This document shows positions 36,926 to 45,557 of a DNA stretch of 64,000 bases, one piece after another; the first letter of the stretch is position 1; each line of letters opens with the position of its first letter. The DNA is taken from the NCBI RefSeq assembly GCF_025642975.1, contig NZ_JANZKJ010000001.1:248001-312000 (forward strand), read 5' to 3'. The stretch comes from Pseudomonas sp. RIT-PI-S (lineage in GTDB: Bacteria; Pseudomonadota; Gammaproteobacteria; Pseudomonadales; Pseudomonadaceae). Under the pieces are notes generated by a model that saw only the letters and a list, made by a program, of their open reading frames with translations, had not been told where the DNA came from and ran no database searches. A program made the translations under genes and the position numbers.

Positions 36926-38053
36926 ATGAGCACGATGAGTCAACGAGTGACCCAGCACAATCTTCAGAAGCTTTTTATAAAGCGCTTCCTTCTGGCCGCC
37001 AGCAGTTATCTGATGATGCTGATGCTGGTGGGCGTCGCTTTTGTGGGCGGCTATTTCAACGGCAGCACCGAAACGGTGATGGCTGGCGGCGCACTGGTGC
37101 TGCTCAGCCAGGCGCTGCTGGGGCTGGTGTTTTTCAGCGGTAACAACCTGCGCTTCGCCGATCCTAGCCTCACCGAGGCGCAGATCTGGCTGGCGGTCGG
37201 CTGGGAGACCTGGCTGCTCAGCCATCTGGATAGCGCGCGCGGGCCGTTCATGGTCATTTACGTGGTGCCGCTGATGTTCGGTCTGTTTCACTTGTCCAGG
37301 GCAGTGTTCCTGCGCTGCGCAGCCTTGGTGTTCGGCAGCTTTGCCATGCTGAACCTGTATGAAGCGGGGCAGGGCCGGTTGGACGAGCCTGGGCTGGCGG
37401 CTATCCAGGCCGCCGTGCTGTTTATCGTACTGTTCTGGCTGTGCCTGTATGGCAATTACGTGCAGGCCTCGCGCCAGCGCATGCGCCAGCGGCGCTTCGC
37501 CCTCCAGGCGCATCAAGACACCCTGCGCGGCATGATGCGCCAGCTCGAAGACCTGGTGGCTACCGATGAGCTGACCGGGCTGTTCAACCGCCGGCACTTC
37601 CTGCGCCTGGCTTCGCGTGAATTGCACGGGTTGCGCCCTGGGCAGACCCACGGCCTGGCGTTAATCGACCTGGACCATTTCAAGCGCATCAACGACGTAC
37701 ATGGCCATGCCGCCGGGGACGCGGTGTTGCAAGGCTTTGCCCAAGTGGCCGCGGCCTGCCTGCGCGAGGGTGATGTATTAGCCCGCTACGGTGGTGAAGA
37801 GTTCGTGCTGCTGATGCTCGATTCCGACGCCGATCGCCTGACCCTGTGCTGCGAGCGCCTGCGCCTGGCCTTCGCGGCGGCACGCCCCGCCGATGGTGCG
37901 GTGACGTCTTTGAGCCTGTGCGCCGGGATGACCCTGCTCGGCGAGGGTGACCTGCTGGACGACGCCCTGCACCGTGCGGACAAAGCCCTTTACCAAGCCA
38001 AGCGGGAAGGGCGCAACCGCTGTGTGGCCGCCTGGGAGTACATCGATGCCTGA
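36926..38053 (+). CDS. Membrane diguanylate cyclase (GGDEF)
   Basis: 375 aa. Residues 20-195 form about six membrane helices, followed by a short coiled coil and a full GGDEF domain (about 210-370). The active-site motif is GGEEF (YGGEEFVLLM), with an RxxD inhibitory site (REGD) five residues before it, so it should make c-di-GMP and be product-inhibited. Gene order beside fumA is that of P. aeruginosa sadC (PA4332), but this protein is, as I recall, shorter, so orthology is uncertain. The start at 36926 is followed by another possible ATG three codons later. The 3' end overlaps the next gene. Confidence 0.87.
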   Translation: MSTMSQRVTQHNLQKLFIKRFLLAASSYLMMLMLVGVAFVGGYFNGSTETVMAGGALVLLSQALLGLVFFSGNNLRFADPSLTEAQIWLAVGWETWLLSHLDSARGPFMVIYVVPLMFGLFHLSRAVFLRCAALVFGSFAMLNLYEAGQGRLDEPGLAAIQAAVLFIVLFWLCLYGNYVQASRQRMRQRRFALQAHQDTLRGMMRQLEDLVATDELTGLFNRRHFLRLASRELHGLRPGQTHGLALIDLDHFKRINDVHGHAAGDAVLQGFAQVAAACLREGDVLARYGGEEFVLLMLDSDADRLTLCCERLRLAFAAARPADGAVTSLSLCAGMTLLGEGDLLDDALHRADKALYQAKREGRNRCVAAWEYIDA

Positions 38054-38981
38054 GCTGGCCGTTGGCGGCCAGCGTTGGCAGGTAGCTGCGGGGGTTAACC
38101 TGCTCGACGCCCTGAACGGCCACGGTGTCGCGGTGCCATCTGGCTGCCGGGCTGGGCATTGCCATAGCTGCCGGGTGCGCTGCATCGGCGGCGAGCCGCA
38201 CGATCAGCTGCCGCAAGCCCTGCCTAGCAGTGAGCGCGCCGCCGGCTGGCGGTTAGCCTGCCAGTGCCGGGTAGTCGAAGACCTCGAAGTAGTGCCCTAT
38301 GACCCACGGGCTGATGGCATCGACGCGCAGGTCAGCGCGCTGAGCTGGCCCAGCCCATGCGTGCTGCGCCTCCGGGTGATCCCCGCGCGGCCGTTGCGCT
38401 ACCAGCCAGGGCAGCACGTATTGCTGTGGAGTGAAGACGGGATAGCCCGGCCGTATTCGCTGGCAAGCCTGCCCGGCGATGCCCCCTGGCTGGAATTTCA
38501 TCTGCAATGCGCCCGGCCAGGCGCCTTCGCCGACCGCGCCAGGGCGTTGCAGGTAGGGGATCGCTTACGGCTGGGCGAGGTCCTCAGCGGCCCGCTGCAT
38601 TACGACCCGGCATGGGAAGCCCGGCCGTTATGGTTGCTGGCCAGCGGCACGGGGCTCGCCCCGCTGTGGGCGGTGCTGCGGGAAGCGTTGCGGCAAAACC
38701 ATCAAGGGCCGATCCGCGTGCTGCACATGGCAGCGCCCGGTGAGCACTACCTGGCCGCTGAATTGCAGGCACTGGCGGCAAGCCATCCGGCGTTGGTAGT
38801 GGATTTGCGCGGCCCCGATGCCGACCTGGGCGACCTGCGCCCGTCACGCCAGGCCATTGCCCTGGCCTGCGGCGCGCCTACGAGAGTGGAGGCCATAGCC
38901 CGGCGCATGTTCATGGCCGGGCTGCCACGTAATCAGCTGTTTACCGATACCTTCGATAAGAAGCCGGCTGATTCCGTGTAG
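38046..38981 (+). CDS. 2Fe-2S ferredoxin/flavin oxidoreductase
   Basis: 311 aa. The N-terminal plant-type ferredoxin domain has Cys34, Cys39, Cys42 and Cys72 (CRAGHCHSC motif). It is followed by an FAD domain (RPYSLAS at about 141-147) and an NAD domain (LLASGTGLAPLWAVLREAL). This domain order is that of phenol-hydroxylase-type or CDP-6-deoxy-glucoseen-type reductases. It passes electrons from NAD(P)H to an unknown partner. The ATG overlaps the stop of the cyclase gene by 8 bp, so the two are translated together, as in PA4332-PA4331. Confidence 0.89.
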   Translation: MPELAVGGQRWQVAAGVNLLDALNGHGVAVPSGCRAGHCHSCRVRCIGGEPHDQLPQALPSSERAAGWRLACQCRVVEDLEVVPYDPRADGIDAQVSALSWPSPCVLRLRVIPARPLRYQPGQHVLLWSEDGIARPYSLASLPGDAPWLEFHLQCARPGAFADRARALQVGDRLRLGEVLSGPLHYDPAWEARPLWLLASGTGLAPLWAVLREALRQNHQGPIRVLHMAAPGEHYLAAELQALAASHPALVVDLRGPDADLGDLRPSRQAIALACGAPTRVEAIARRMFMAGLPRNQLFTDTFDKKPADSV

Positions 38982-39047
38982 GCGCTAGCAAATGCGGCAG
39001 GCCGGCCATCCAGGCGCGGCGGCTGAACGCAGGTTCGCGGGGCCGCT

Positions 39048-39872
39048 CTAACTCAACAGCTCCGCGAATGCCTTGTCCGCTTCCAGCACTTGGGGCAGGG
39101 CATCGAACAGCAGGTCCAGGTCTACTCCTTTCATCAGCTCGTCGTGCAACTCGGCCTTGGCTTCCTCGGTGGGGCCACCGAATTGCTGCAGGCGGTCGCT
39201 GACCTCATCGGCCTGGGCGACCAGCAGCGGCAGCGGCGCGTTGCCCGGTGCCTGGTGGGGCTTGGCCTGGTAGGCAATGCCATCCTGGATCTGCTTAGGC
39301 AGGTTCCAGCGCTTGGCAAGCTCGGCGCCCACTTCCGGATAGCCGAAGCCCAGTTGCAGCGTTTCGTCCGCGGCGTGGGCCGGGGAGGTGGTCGGGCGAC
39401 GTGCATTCAAGCGCTCGACCATTTCCGGCGCGCCGGTTTGAATCAGCAGTTCGCCGATGTTGTGCATCAGCCCGCAGGTGAAGGCGACTTCCGCGTCGGT
39501 GCCGCCTTGTTTGGCCAGCACCCGGGCGATGCTCGCCACCTGGAAGCTCTTGAGCCAGAAACCCTTGAGGTTGAACGAAGGTGGGGCGCTGAACGCGCCG
39601 GTGACCGCGCTGGCCAGCACCAGGGTGCGCATGGTGTTGAAGCCTAGCCGCATGGCTGCGTCTTCGATGCTCGTGGATTCCCGCGCACCCTTGAAGCGCG
39701 CCGAATTGGCCAGCCGCAGGATTTTTGCCGAGATGACCGGGTCCTTCTCGATGTTGCGGGCAATGGCTTCCAGGCTGGACGAAGGGTTGTCGAACTGGGC
39801 GATCAGGTCCTGCGCAACCTTCGGAATACTGGGCAAACTGTGCAGCTGGGCGAACAGCTTTTCGATTTCCAT
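39048..39872 (-). CDS. HDOD domain protein
   Basis: 274 aa cytoplasmic signalling protein made of a single HDOD domain. It has LPSIPKVAQDLIAQFDNP near the N-terminus, ILRLANSARFKG (about 66-77) and FTCGLMHNIGELLI. HDOD domains look like HD hydrolases without the catalytic residues and usually act as scaffolds in c-di-GMP or stress pathways. No effector domain is attached. The start at ATG 39870-39872 has GAGGTGGGAG upstream. It is convergent with the ferredoxin reductase gene. Confidence 0.88.
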   Translation of the reverse strand: MEIEKLFAQLHSLPSIPKVAQDLIAQFDNPSSSLEAIARNIEKDPVISAKILRLANSARFKGARESTSIEDAAMRLGFNTMRTLVLASAVTGAFSAPPSFNLKGFWLKSFQVASIARVLAKQGGTDAEVAFTCGLMHNIGELLIQTGAPEMVERLNARRPTTSPAHAADETLQLGFGYPEVGAELAKRWNLPKQIQDGIAYQAKPHQAPGNAPLPLLVAQADEVSDRLQQFGGPTEEAKAELHDELMKGVDLDLLFDALPQVLEADKAFAELLS

Positions 39873-39966
39873 GGCTCCCACCTCTTTTACGACGATTCCC
39901 ACAACGATAGGCAATTTTCGCGACTGTGCGTTCGTCCCCTTTTTCAGCTCGGTCGTTCAATCGGAT

Positions 39967-40278
39967 TCACAGCCAGGCACGCAGGCCGTAAAAGGCCGCC
40001 ATGCCCAGCACCACGCTGGTCAGCACGCTACGGGTCGCGAGCATCAGGCCAACCGTACACAGCCCGGCCAACAGGTAGGGGTTGCCCAGCGAGAGGTTCA
40101 GCCGATGGTCGGGCATGAACACGATAGGCCCGCAGATCGCCGTGAGCATGCCGGGCACGGCAAAGCCCAGGAATTCCTGGGCGCGGCGCCCCAGGCGCAG
40201 TGGCAGCCGCGGTTCAAGGAACACATAGCGATTGAAGAACAACACCGCGCCCATGCCAAAGATCACTGCCCAGATCAC
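39967..40278 (-). CDS. AzlD-family branched-chain amino-acid exporter subunit
   Basis: 103 aa, three to four membrane helices. It contains LGRRAQEFLGFAVPGMLTAICGPIVF, typical of AzlD. The partner AzlC gene lies directly upstream; its stop overlaps this ATG (ATGA), so the two subunits are made together. AzlCD pairs export valine, leucine and isoleucine or their analogues. The last residues (AFYGLRAWL) are normal for the family. Confidence 0.9.
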   Translation of the reverse strand: MIWAVIFGMGAVLFFNRYVFLEPRLPLRLGRRAQEFLGFAVPGMLTAICGPIVFMPDHRLNLSLGNPYLLAGLCTVGLMLATRSVLTSVVLGMAAFYGLRAWL

Positions 40279-40973
40279 CGTTCACGCTCCATCAGCCGCT
40301 TGCAGCCATACCCCGCCGTCATCGCGCACAGCCCGGCCAATACCAATGCAGACTCCAGCCCCCAGAGGCTGAACAGCACCGAGCACAGCAGCGCCACGGC
40401 TACGCAGACCGCCGCCGGAACCGAGCGCACCACCGGGGTAATCAAGGCGATAAAGGTGGCGGCGATGGAAAAGTCCAGCCCCAGGTGTTGCAGCCCGGGA
40501 ATGTTCTTGCCCAGCACGATGCCAGCGAAGGTGCACAGGTTCCACGCCAGGTAGAACGTGAGCCCTGCCCCCAGTGCGTACCAGCGCTGGAAGTGTTCCG
40601 CGCTCTGCTGGCTGGTCAGGGCGAACAGCTCGTCGGTGAGCAGGAAGCCCAGGCCCATTCGCCAGCGCGGCGCCAAGGGCGCGACCCGGGCGCGCATGTG
40701 CATGCCGTAGAGCAAGTGCTGCGAGGTAAGCAGCAGGGTCGTGAGCAGAATCGACAGCGCTCCGGCGCCCCCCTTGAACATGCCGATGGCCACCAGTTGC
40801 GCCGCGCCGGCAAACACGATGGTGGACAACCCCTGGCTCTGTAAGGGGCTCAGGCCGGCATCCACTGCCAGTGAACCGGCCAGCAGCCCCCAGGGCAGGC
40901 AGGCGAGGGAAAGGGGTAACACAGCGACAGCGCCGTGCATGAACGCGGGGCGGTGAGGGGCGGGTACGGGCAT
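40275..40973 (-). CDS. AzlC-family branched-chain amino-acid exporter subunit
   Basis: 232 aa, about six membrane helices. The family motif SIVFAGAAQLVAI appears here as STIVFAGAAQLVAIGM, followed by LLLTSQHLLYGMHMR and FLLTDELFALT. It forms the exporter with AzlD. The start at ATG 40971-40973 gives MPVPAPHRPAFMHG; an alternative in-frame ATG lies 11 codons later. Upstream is a REPIN at 41056. Confidence 0.9.
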   Translation of the reverse strand: MPVPAPHRPAFMHGAVAVLPLSLACLPWGLLAGSLAVDAGLSPLQSQGLSTIVFAGAAQLVAIGMFKGGAGALSILLTTLLLTSQHLLYGMHMRARVAPLAPRWRMGLGFLLTDELFALTSQQSAEHFQRWYALGAGLTFYLAWNLCTFAGIVLGKNIPGLQHLGLDFSIAATFIALITPVVRSVPAAVCVAVALLCSVLFSLWGLESALVLAGLCAMTAGYGCKRLMERER

Positions 40974-41055
40974 GATGAAGCTCGAACGATACCGGGCCGC
41001 AAAGGATGTCAGTTTGTGACAGGCTTGTCTTGGGCAAACCGCCGCGAAACCTTGG

Positions 41056-41124
41056 GTTCGCAGGCCCTGCCTGCTCCTACAGCGCAGTGGCTCACGCTTG
41101 GAGGAGCAGGCGGAGCCTGCGAAC
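41056..41124. repeat. REPIN (paired REP elements)
   Basis: Two 22-bp arms in inverted orientation, 41056-41077 and 41103-41124, match at 20 of 22 positions around a 25-bp loop. The arms hold GTTCGCAGGC and GCCTGCTCC, the same core as the elements at 5551 and 22966. The place is extragenic, between the azlC start and the aldehyde dehydrogenase stop. Confidence 0.8.
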
Positions 41125-41131
41125 AGGGCAA

Positions 41132-42601
41132 TTACGAATACCAACCCCAGGGCTCGGCGCTTACGTACTCGGTCACCTGTTTGACCTCCAGGTAGTTCTC
41201 CAGCCCCCAGCGCCCCAGCTCGCGGCCGATGCCGCTTTGTTTCATGCCGCCCCAGGGCGCCTCAACGAAGGTGGGTTGCGAGCAGTTGATCCACACGATG
41301 CCGGCGCGCAAGCCGTTGGCCACCCGGGTGGCGCGGGCGGGATCGGCACTCATCACCGCCCCGGCCAGGCCGAAGCGGCTGGCGTTGGCCTGGCGCAGCG
41401 CATCGGCTTCGTCGGTGAAGCGGCGCACGCACAGCACTGGGCCGAAGATTTCATCGCGCCACAAGGCGCTGTCTTCGGCGGGCTGGTCGAAGATCGTCGG
41501 CTGCAGGAAATAGCCCCGGTCCAGGTCTTTCGGGCGCCGGCCGCCGCTGATCAAGCGCGCGCCCTCGGCTTCACCGCGGGCGATCATCTGCAGCACCTTC
41601 TCGTACTGGCCGGCGCTCACCAAGGGCCCCAGCAGCATCCCTGGTTCCAGGCCCGGCCCTATGGTGATTTGCCGCGTGGCCGCCACCAGCCGCTCCAGCA
41701 GGCGCGGGGCGATACCTTGCTGGACCAGCAAACGTGAGGTGGCGCTGCACACCTGGCCCTGATTCCAGAAAATACCGAACAGAATCCACTCCACCGCCGC
41801 TTCGACGTCGGCGTCGTCGAACACGATGAACGCCGATTTGCCACCCAGCTCCAGGCTGATGTTTTTGATGTCGTGTGCCGCCGCGCTCATGATCTTCGCC
41901 CCGGTCGGCACGCTGCCGGTAAAGGCCAGCTTGTCCACGCCTGGGTGGGCGCTCAGCGCGCTGCCCGCTTCGGCGCCCAGGCCGGTGACCACGTTCAGCA
42001 CCCCCGGCGGCAGCCCGCTGCGCTCGGCGGCCACGGCCAGCTCCAGCGCGCTCAGGGGCGTGAGCTCGGAAGGCTTGAGCACTACGGTAGCGCCGGCCGC
42101 CAGCGCCGGGGCGACCTTCCAGGCAGCCATCAGCAAGGGGTAATTCCAGGGGATGATCTGCCCCGCCACGCCCACCGGCTCATGCCGCACGTGGCAGCGA
42201 AAGCGCGGGTCCGCCAGGGCCAGCGGCTCGTCCTGGCGAGCGTCCAGTTCGCGCGCAAGGCCTGCATAAAAGCGAAAACAGCCAATGGCGTCGGCCACGT
42301 CCCATTGGGCCTCGGGTAGCGGCTTGCCGTTGTCGCGTACTTCCAGTTCAGCCAGGGCGGCTTGGTCCTGCTCAAGGGCATCCGCCAGGCTATCCAGCCA
42401 ACCCGCGCGCTGCTCGCCGCTGGTGCTGCCCCAGGGCCCGTCGAAGGCCGCGCGGGCGGCGCGCACGGCGTTGTCGATGTCTTCCTCGGTGCCCGCGGCC
42501 ACGCTACCAATCACGTGTTCGGTGGCGGGGTCGATCACCTGCAAGTGCCCACCCAGGTCTGGGCTGACCCACTGGCCGTTGATGTACAGCTGGTCACGCA
42601 T
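41132..42601 (-). CDS. Aldehyde dehydrogenase (betaine/aminoaldehyde type)
   Basis: 489 aa NAD-dependent enzyme oxidising an aldehyde to its acid. The general base Glu lies in SLELGGKSA and the nucleophile Cys in QGQVCSATSRL. The IPWNYPLLMAAWK and KPSELTPLSAL motifs are intact. Similarity in feel to BetB and gamma-aminobutyraldehyde dehydrogenases, plus the preceding polyamine-type ABC genes, suggests an aminoaldehyde substrate. It begins within the end of the permease gene (8-bp overlap), so it belongs to the transporter operon and is its last gene. Confidence 0.9.
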   Translation of the reverse strand: MRDQLYINGQWVSPDLGGHLQVIDPATEHVIGSVAAGTEEDIDNAVRAARAAFDGPWGSTSGEQRAGWLDSLADALEQDQAALAELEVRDNGKPLPEAQWDVADAIGCFRFYAGLARELDARQDEPLALADPRFRCHVRHEPVGVAGQIIPWNYPLLMAAWKVAPALAAGATVVLKPSELTPLSALELAVAAERSGLPPGVLNVVTGLGAEAGSALSAHPGVDKLAFTGSVPTGAKIMSAAAHDIKNISLELGGKSAFIVFDDADVEAAVEWILFGIFWNQGQVCSATSRLLVQQGIAPRLLERLVAATRQITIGPGLEPGMLLGPLVSAGQYEKVLQMIARGEAEGARLISGGRRPKDLDRGYFLQPTIFDQPAEDSALWRDEIFGPVLCVRRFTDEADALRQANASRFGLAGAVMSADPARATRVANGLRAGIVWINCSQPTFVEAPWGGMKQSGIGRELGRWGLENYLEVKQVTEYVSAEPWGWYS

Positions 42602-43421
42602 GGTGTGCCTCCCGGCCGTCAACGCGGCGGTTCTGCAAATAACGTGAAGTGAACAGCAAGGCCAGCGAGGCGCCGATGATCACCGTGGAAATAGCGTTGA
42701 TCTCCGGCGTGATGCCCCGGCGGATCGACGAGAAGATGTAGATCGGCAAGGTGGTATGCGAGCCGCTCACGAAGAAGGCGATGATGAAGTCGTCGAAACT
42801 GAAGGTGAACGCCAGCAGGAACCCGGCAAGAATCGCTGGCGTGATCTGCGGCAGGGTGACCCGGCGGAAGGTTTCCAGAGGCGGCGCATAGAGATCGGCC
42901 GAGGCTTCCAGCAATGCCGTATCGAGCGCTTCTACTCGGGTACGGACGATCACCATCACCAGCGCCATGGTGAACAGCGAATGCGCCGCCACCACCGTGA
43001 AGTACCCCATGTTCAGCGGCGCGATACCTGGCAGCAGCGCCGCCAGCACGGGGTTGAGCAGGTCGAACAGGCTGATGAAGGCGATCAGCGTGGAGATGCC
43101 GATCACGATGCCCGGGATGATGATCGCGCAGTAGGTAAGGGCGTCGAACACCAGGCGCACCCGCGGCCCTACCCGTTGCAGGCCGAACACCGCCAGGGTG
43201 CCGAACAGGGTGGCCAACAGCGCCGAGCCCAGGGCGATCATTGCGCTGTTGCCCAGGGCTTCGAGAATGAAGGGGTTGGCGAACGCGCTGCCGAACCACT
43301 GGGTGGAGCAACACTGGAAGGCCAGCCCGCTGCGTCCGGCGTTGAACGCGAACACCACGATCAACGCGATGGGCGCGTAAAGGAACAGATAGAGGAAGGT
43401 CGAATAACCGCGCAGCCACAT
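42594..43421 (-). CDS. ABC transporter permease, PotC type
   Basis: 275 aa inner-membrane permease with six helices. The EAA loop reads EASADLYAPPLETFRRVTLPQI. It pairs with the PotB-type permease to form the channel for a polyamine-like solute. It starts 1 bp after the previous stop; AAGGAG lies inside the previous gene. The segment FTFSFDDFIIAFFVSG is typical of PotC. Confidence 0.92.
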   Translation of the reverse strand: MWLRGYSTFLYLFLYAPIALIVVFAFNAGRSGLAFQCCSTQWFGSAFANPFILEALGNSAMIALGSALLATLFGTLAVFGLQRVGPRVRLVFDALTYCAIIIPGIVIGISTLIAFISLFDLLNPVLAALLPGIAPLNMGYFTVVAAHSLFTMALVMVIVRTRVEALDTALLEASADLYAPPLETFRRVTLPQITPAILAGFLLAFTFSFDDFIIAFFVSGSHTTLPIYIFSSIRRGITPEINAISTVIIGASLALLFTSRYLQNRRVDGREAHHA

Positions 43422-43422
43422 G

Positions 43423-44322
43423 TTAGAGTGCTCCTTCGCCGGGCCGGCCGCCATGCCGGGCCACCAGTTTCAGATACAGGCCGATCACCACCAGCATGAT
43501 CGCCACCAGGGCCATGGCCACGGCGCTGCCGAACGGCCAGTTACGCGATTGCAGGAACAGGTCCACCAGGGCATTGCCCACGAAAAACACCTTGCCGCCG
43601 CCCAGGATTGCCGGGATCAGGAACTCACCCATCAGCAGGATGAACACCAGCATTACGCCGGTGATCACCCCCGGCGCAGACAACGGCAGGGTGATCCGCC
43701 GAAAGCCTTCGAAGGCGCTGGCGCCGAGGTCTTGCGAGGCTTCGAGCAGGCGCTTGTCGAGCTTTTCCAGGCTGACGTAGATCGGGAACACCATCAGCGG
43801 CAGGTAGCCGTAAACGATGCCGATCAACACTGCGCTGGGCGTGTTGATCAACCGCACGTTTTCCAGCCCCAGGCTGGCGAGCATGGCCGGCAGGCCCTTG
43901 CCGCTGAGGATGAAGATCCAGGCGTAGGTGCGGATCAGAAAGCTGGTCCAGAACGGCACGATCACCAGCGTCAGCAACAGTGAGCGGCTGCGCTGCACCT
44001 TCACCGCCAGGAAGTACGCCAGCGGGTAGGCGGCCAACAGGCACACCAGGGTGCCCATGGGCGCTAGCAGCAGGGTGTTGCTGAACGCTGCCGCGCGCGA
44101 GCCAAGGTTCAGGTAGTTGGCCAGGGTAAGCCCGCCGGCATAGCCGCCCACGGCGCTGCGCTCGCCGAAGCTGAACACCAGGATGATCAGCAGCGGCGTC
44201 ACCAGCAGCAGCAAGAACCACAGGGTGGAGGGCAACAGCATCAGCACGGTGACGCGCCGGCCTAAGTCGCGCGCCCGGCCTTTGAGCGCGGTGGCGTTCA
44301 TGGTGTGCACAGCGGTGGACAT
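43423..44322 (-). CDS. ABC transporter permease, PotB type
   Basis: 299 aa inner-membrane permease with six helices. The N-terminal LLPSTLWFLLLLVTPLLIIL segment and the EAA loop EASQDLGASAFEGFRRITLPL are typical of PotB. It partners the PotC-type protein encoded immediately downstream. It follows the binding-protein gene by 59 bp. Confidence 0.92.
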   Translation of the reverse strand: MSTAVHTMNATALKGRARDLGRRVTVLMLLPSTLWFLLLLVTPLLIILVFSFGERSAVGGYAGGLTLANYLNLGSRAAAFSNTLLLAPMGTLVCLLAAYPLAYFLAVKVQRSRSLLLTLVIVPFWTSFLIRTYAWIFILSGKGLPAMLASLGLENVRLINTPSAVLIGIVYGYLPLMVFPIYVSLEKLDKRLLEASQDLGASAFEGFRRITLPLSAPGVITGVMLVFILLMGEFLIPAILGGGKVFFVGNALVDLFLQSRNWPFGSAVAMALVAIMLVVIGLYLKLVARHGGRPGEGAL

Positions 44323-44381
44323 AACCGCTCCTCGTTCGGGGTCAATGGACGGGCGCCCCGGGCAGGCGGCGCCCGCAACCG

Positions 44382-45524
44382 TCAGGCGGCCTTGAAGCGC
44401 GCCATCAGCTCGGCCCGCAGCGGGCTGGTAAGAGTGGCGGCGGCGCCGAACTCCAGCGGGCTGAGTTGTTCGGCGGCCGGGTACATGATGGGGTCGTCGA
44501 GCAGCTTCTGCGGCAGCAGCGCATCGACTCGGCTGTCGCCGCTGGGGTAGCCGTGGGCGAGCACTTCGAGCTTGTTGTGCTGAGGGTCGAGCAGGTAATT
44601 GATAAAGGCGTAGGCGGCGTCCTTGTGTTCGCTGCTTTTAGGGATGGCGAAGAAGTCGCTCCAGATCTCGCCGCCTTCCTTGCCCAGGGCGTAATGCATG
44701 CTCGGGGTGTCGCGCTGCAGCTGCAAAGCATCGCCGGTCCAACTCATCGCCAGCCAGGCGTCGCCGCTGCGCATGGAGGGCTGGATGTCTGAGTTGATCG
44801 CGAACAGGTGCGGCTTGACCTCGATCAGCAATTTTTCCGCCTCGGCCAGCTCCTTGGTGTCCAGCGAGTTGAAGCTATAACCGCAGGCCTTGAGGGCGTT
44901 GCCGATGGCCGTGAGCTGGTAGTCGTGAACGATTACCCGGCCGTCAGCCTCGCCCTTGGCCAGCTCCCAGAATTCCTTCCAGCTGGTCGGCCGCGCCTTG
45001 AGCTGCGCGCTGTCGTACACCATACCGGTGGTGCCCCAGTTCTTCGGCACCGCATACACCTTGCCGTCTACCGTGCCCTGGGCCATGAAGCGTTGTTGAA
45101 AGGCCTTGGGGTCGAAGTTGGGGATGCGGGAGAGGTCCAGAGGCTCGATCAGCCCCAGCTTTACGTAAGTGCTGATGGTGTAGTTGGTGGGCACCAGCAC
45201 GTCCCAGCCGCTGCCTCCCGCCTGCAGCTTGGCAAGCATTTCTTCATTGGAGCCGAACACGCTCATGCTCACCCGCGCGCCGGTGGCGGTGGCAAAAGCG
45301 TCGAGGTTCTGCTGGCTGTGATAATTGGGCCATGTGGCCAGCGCCAGGCGGTCGCCCATGCTGCCTTTTTCCGCCGCATAAGCGCTGCTGGCAAGCAGGC
45401 CAGGCATCTGGCTGGCCACGACCGCCGCTGCCACGCCCAGGCCGGTGCGGCCAAGGAAGTCTCGCCGGCTGATCGAGCCGTTCTGCCAGCTGCGCAGGGT
45501 GTTGATGAAGGTTTTCTGATCCAT
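44382..45524 (-). CDS. Periplasmic substrate-binding protein, PotD/PotF type
   Basis: 380 aa. A twin-arginine signal (SRRDFLGRTG, about 19-28) is followed by a hydrophobic core and the cleavage region ASSAYAA, so it is probably exported folded by Tat. The mature domain is a two-lobed polyamine-type binding fold (LATWPNYHSQQNLDAF, YAVPKNWGTTGM). The ligand may be putrescine, spermidine or another cation; the sequence does not settle this. A GGGGAG site precedes the ATG. It follows the ATPase gene by 33 bp. Confidence 0.9.
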   Translation of the reverse strand: MDQKTFINTLRSWQNGSISRRDFLGRTGLGVAAAVVASQMPGLLASSAYAAEKGSMGDRLALATWPNYHSQQNLDAFATATGARVSMSVFGSNEEMLAKLQAGGSGWDVLVPTNYTISTYVKLGLIEPLDLSRIPNFDPKAFQQRFMAQGTVDGKVYAVPKNWGTTGMVYDSAQLKARPTSWKEFWELAKGEADGRVIVHDYQLTAIGNALKACGYSFNSLDTKELAEAEKLLIEVKPHLFAINSDIQPSMRSGDAWLAMSWTGDALQLQRDTPSMHYALGKEGGEIWSDFFAIPKSSEHKDAAYAFINYLLDPQHNKLEVLAHGYPSGDSRVDALLPQKLLDDPIMYPAAEQLSPLEFGAAATLTSPLRAELMARFKAA

Positions 45525-45557
45525 ATGACGTCTCCCCAAGGCGGTTGAAAAGGCAGT

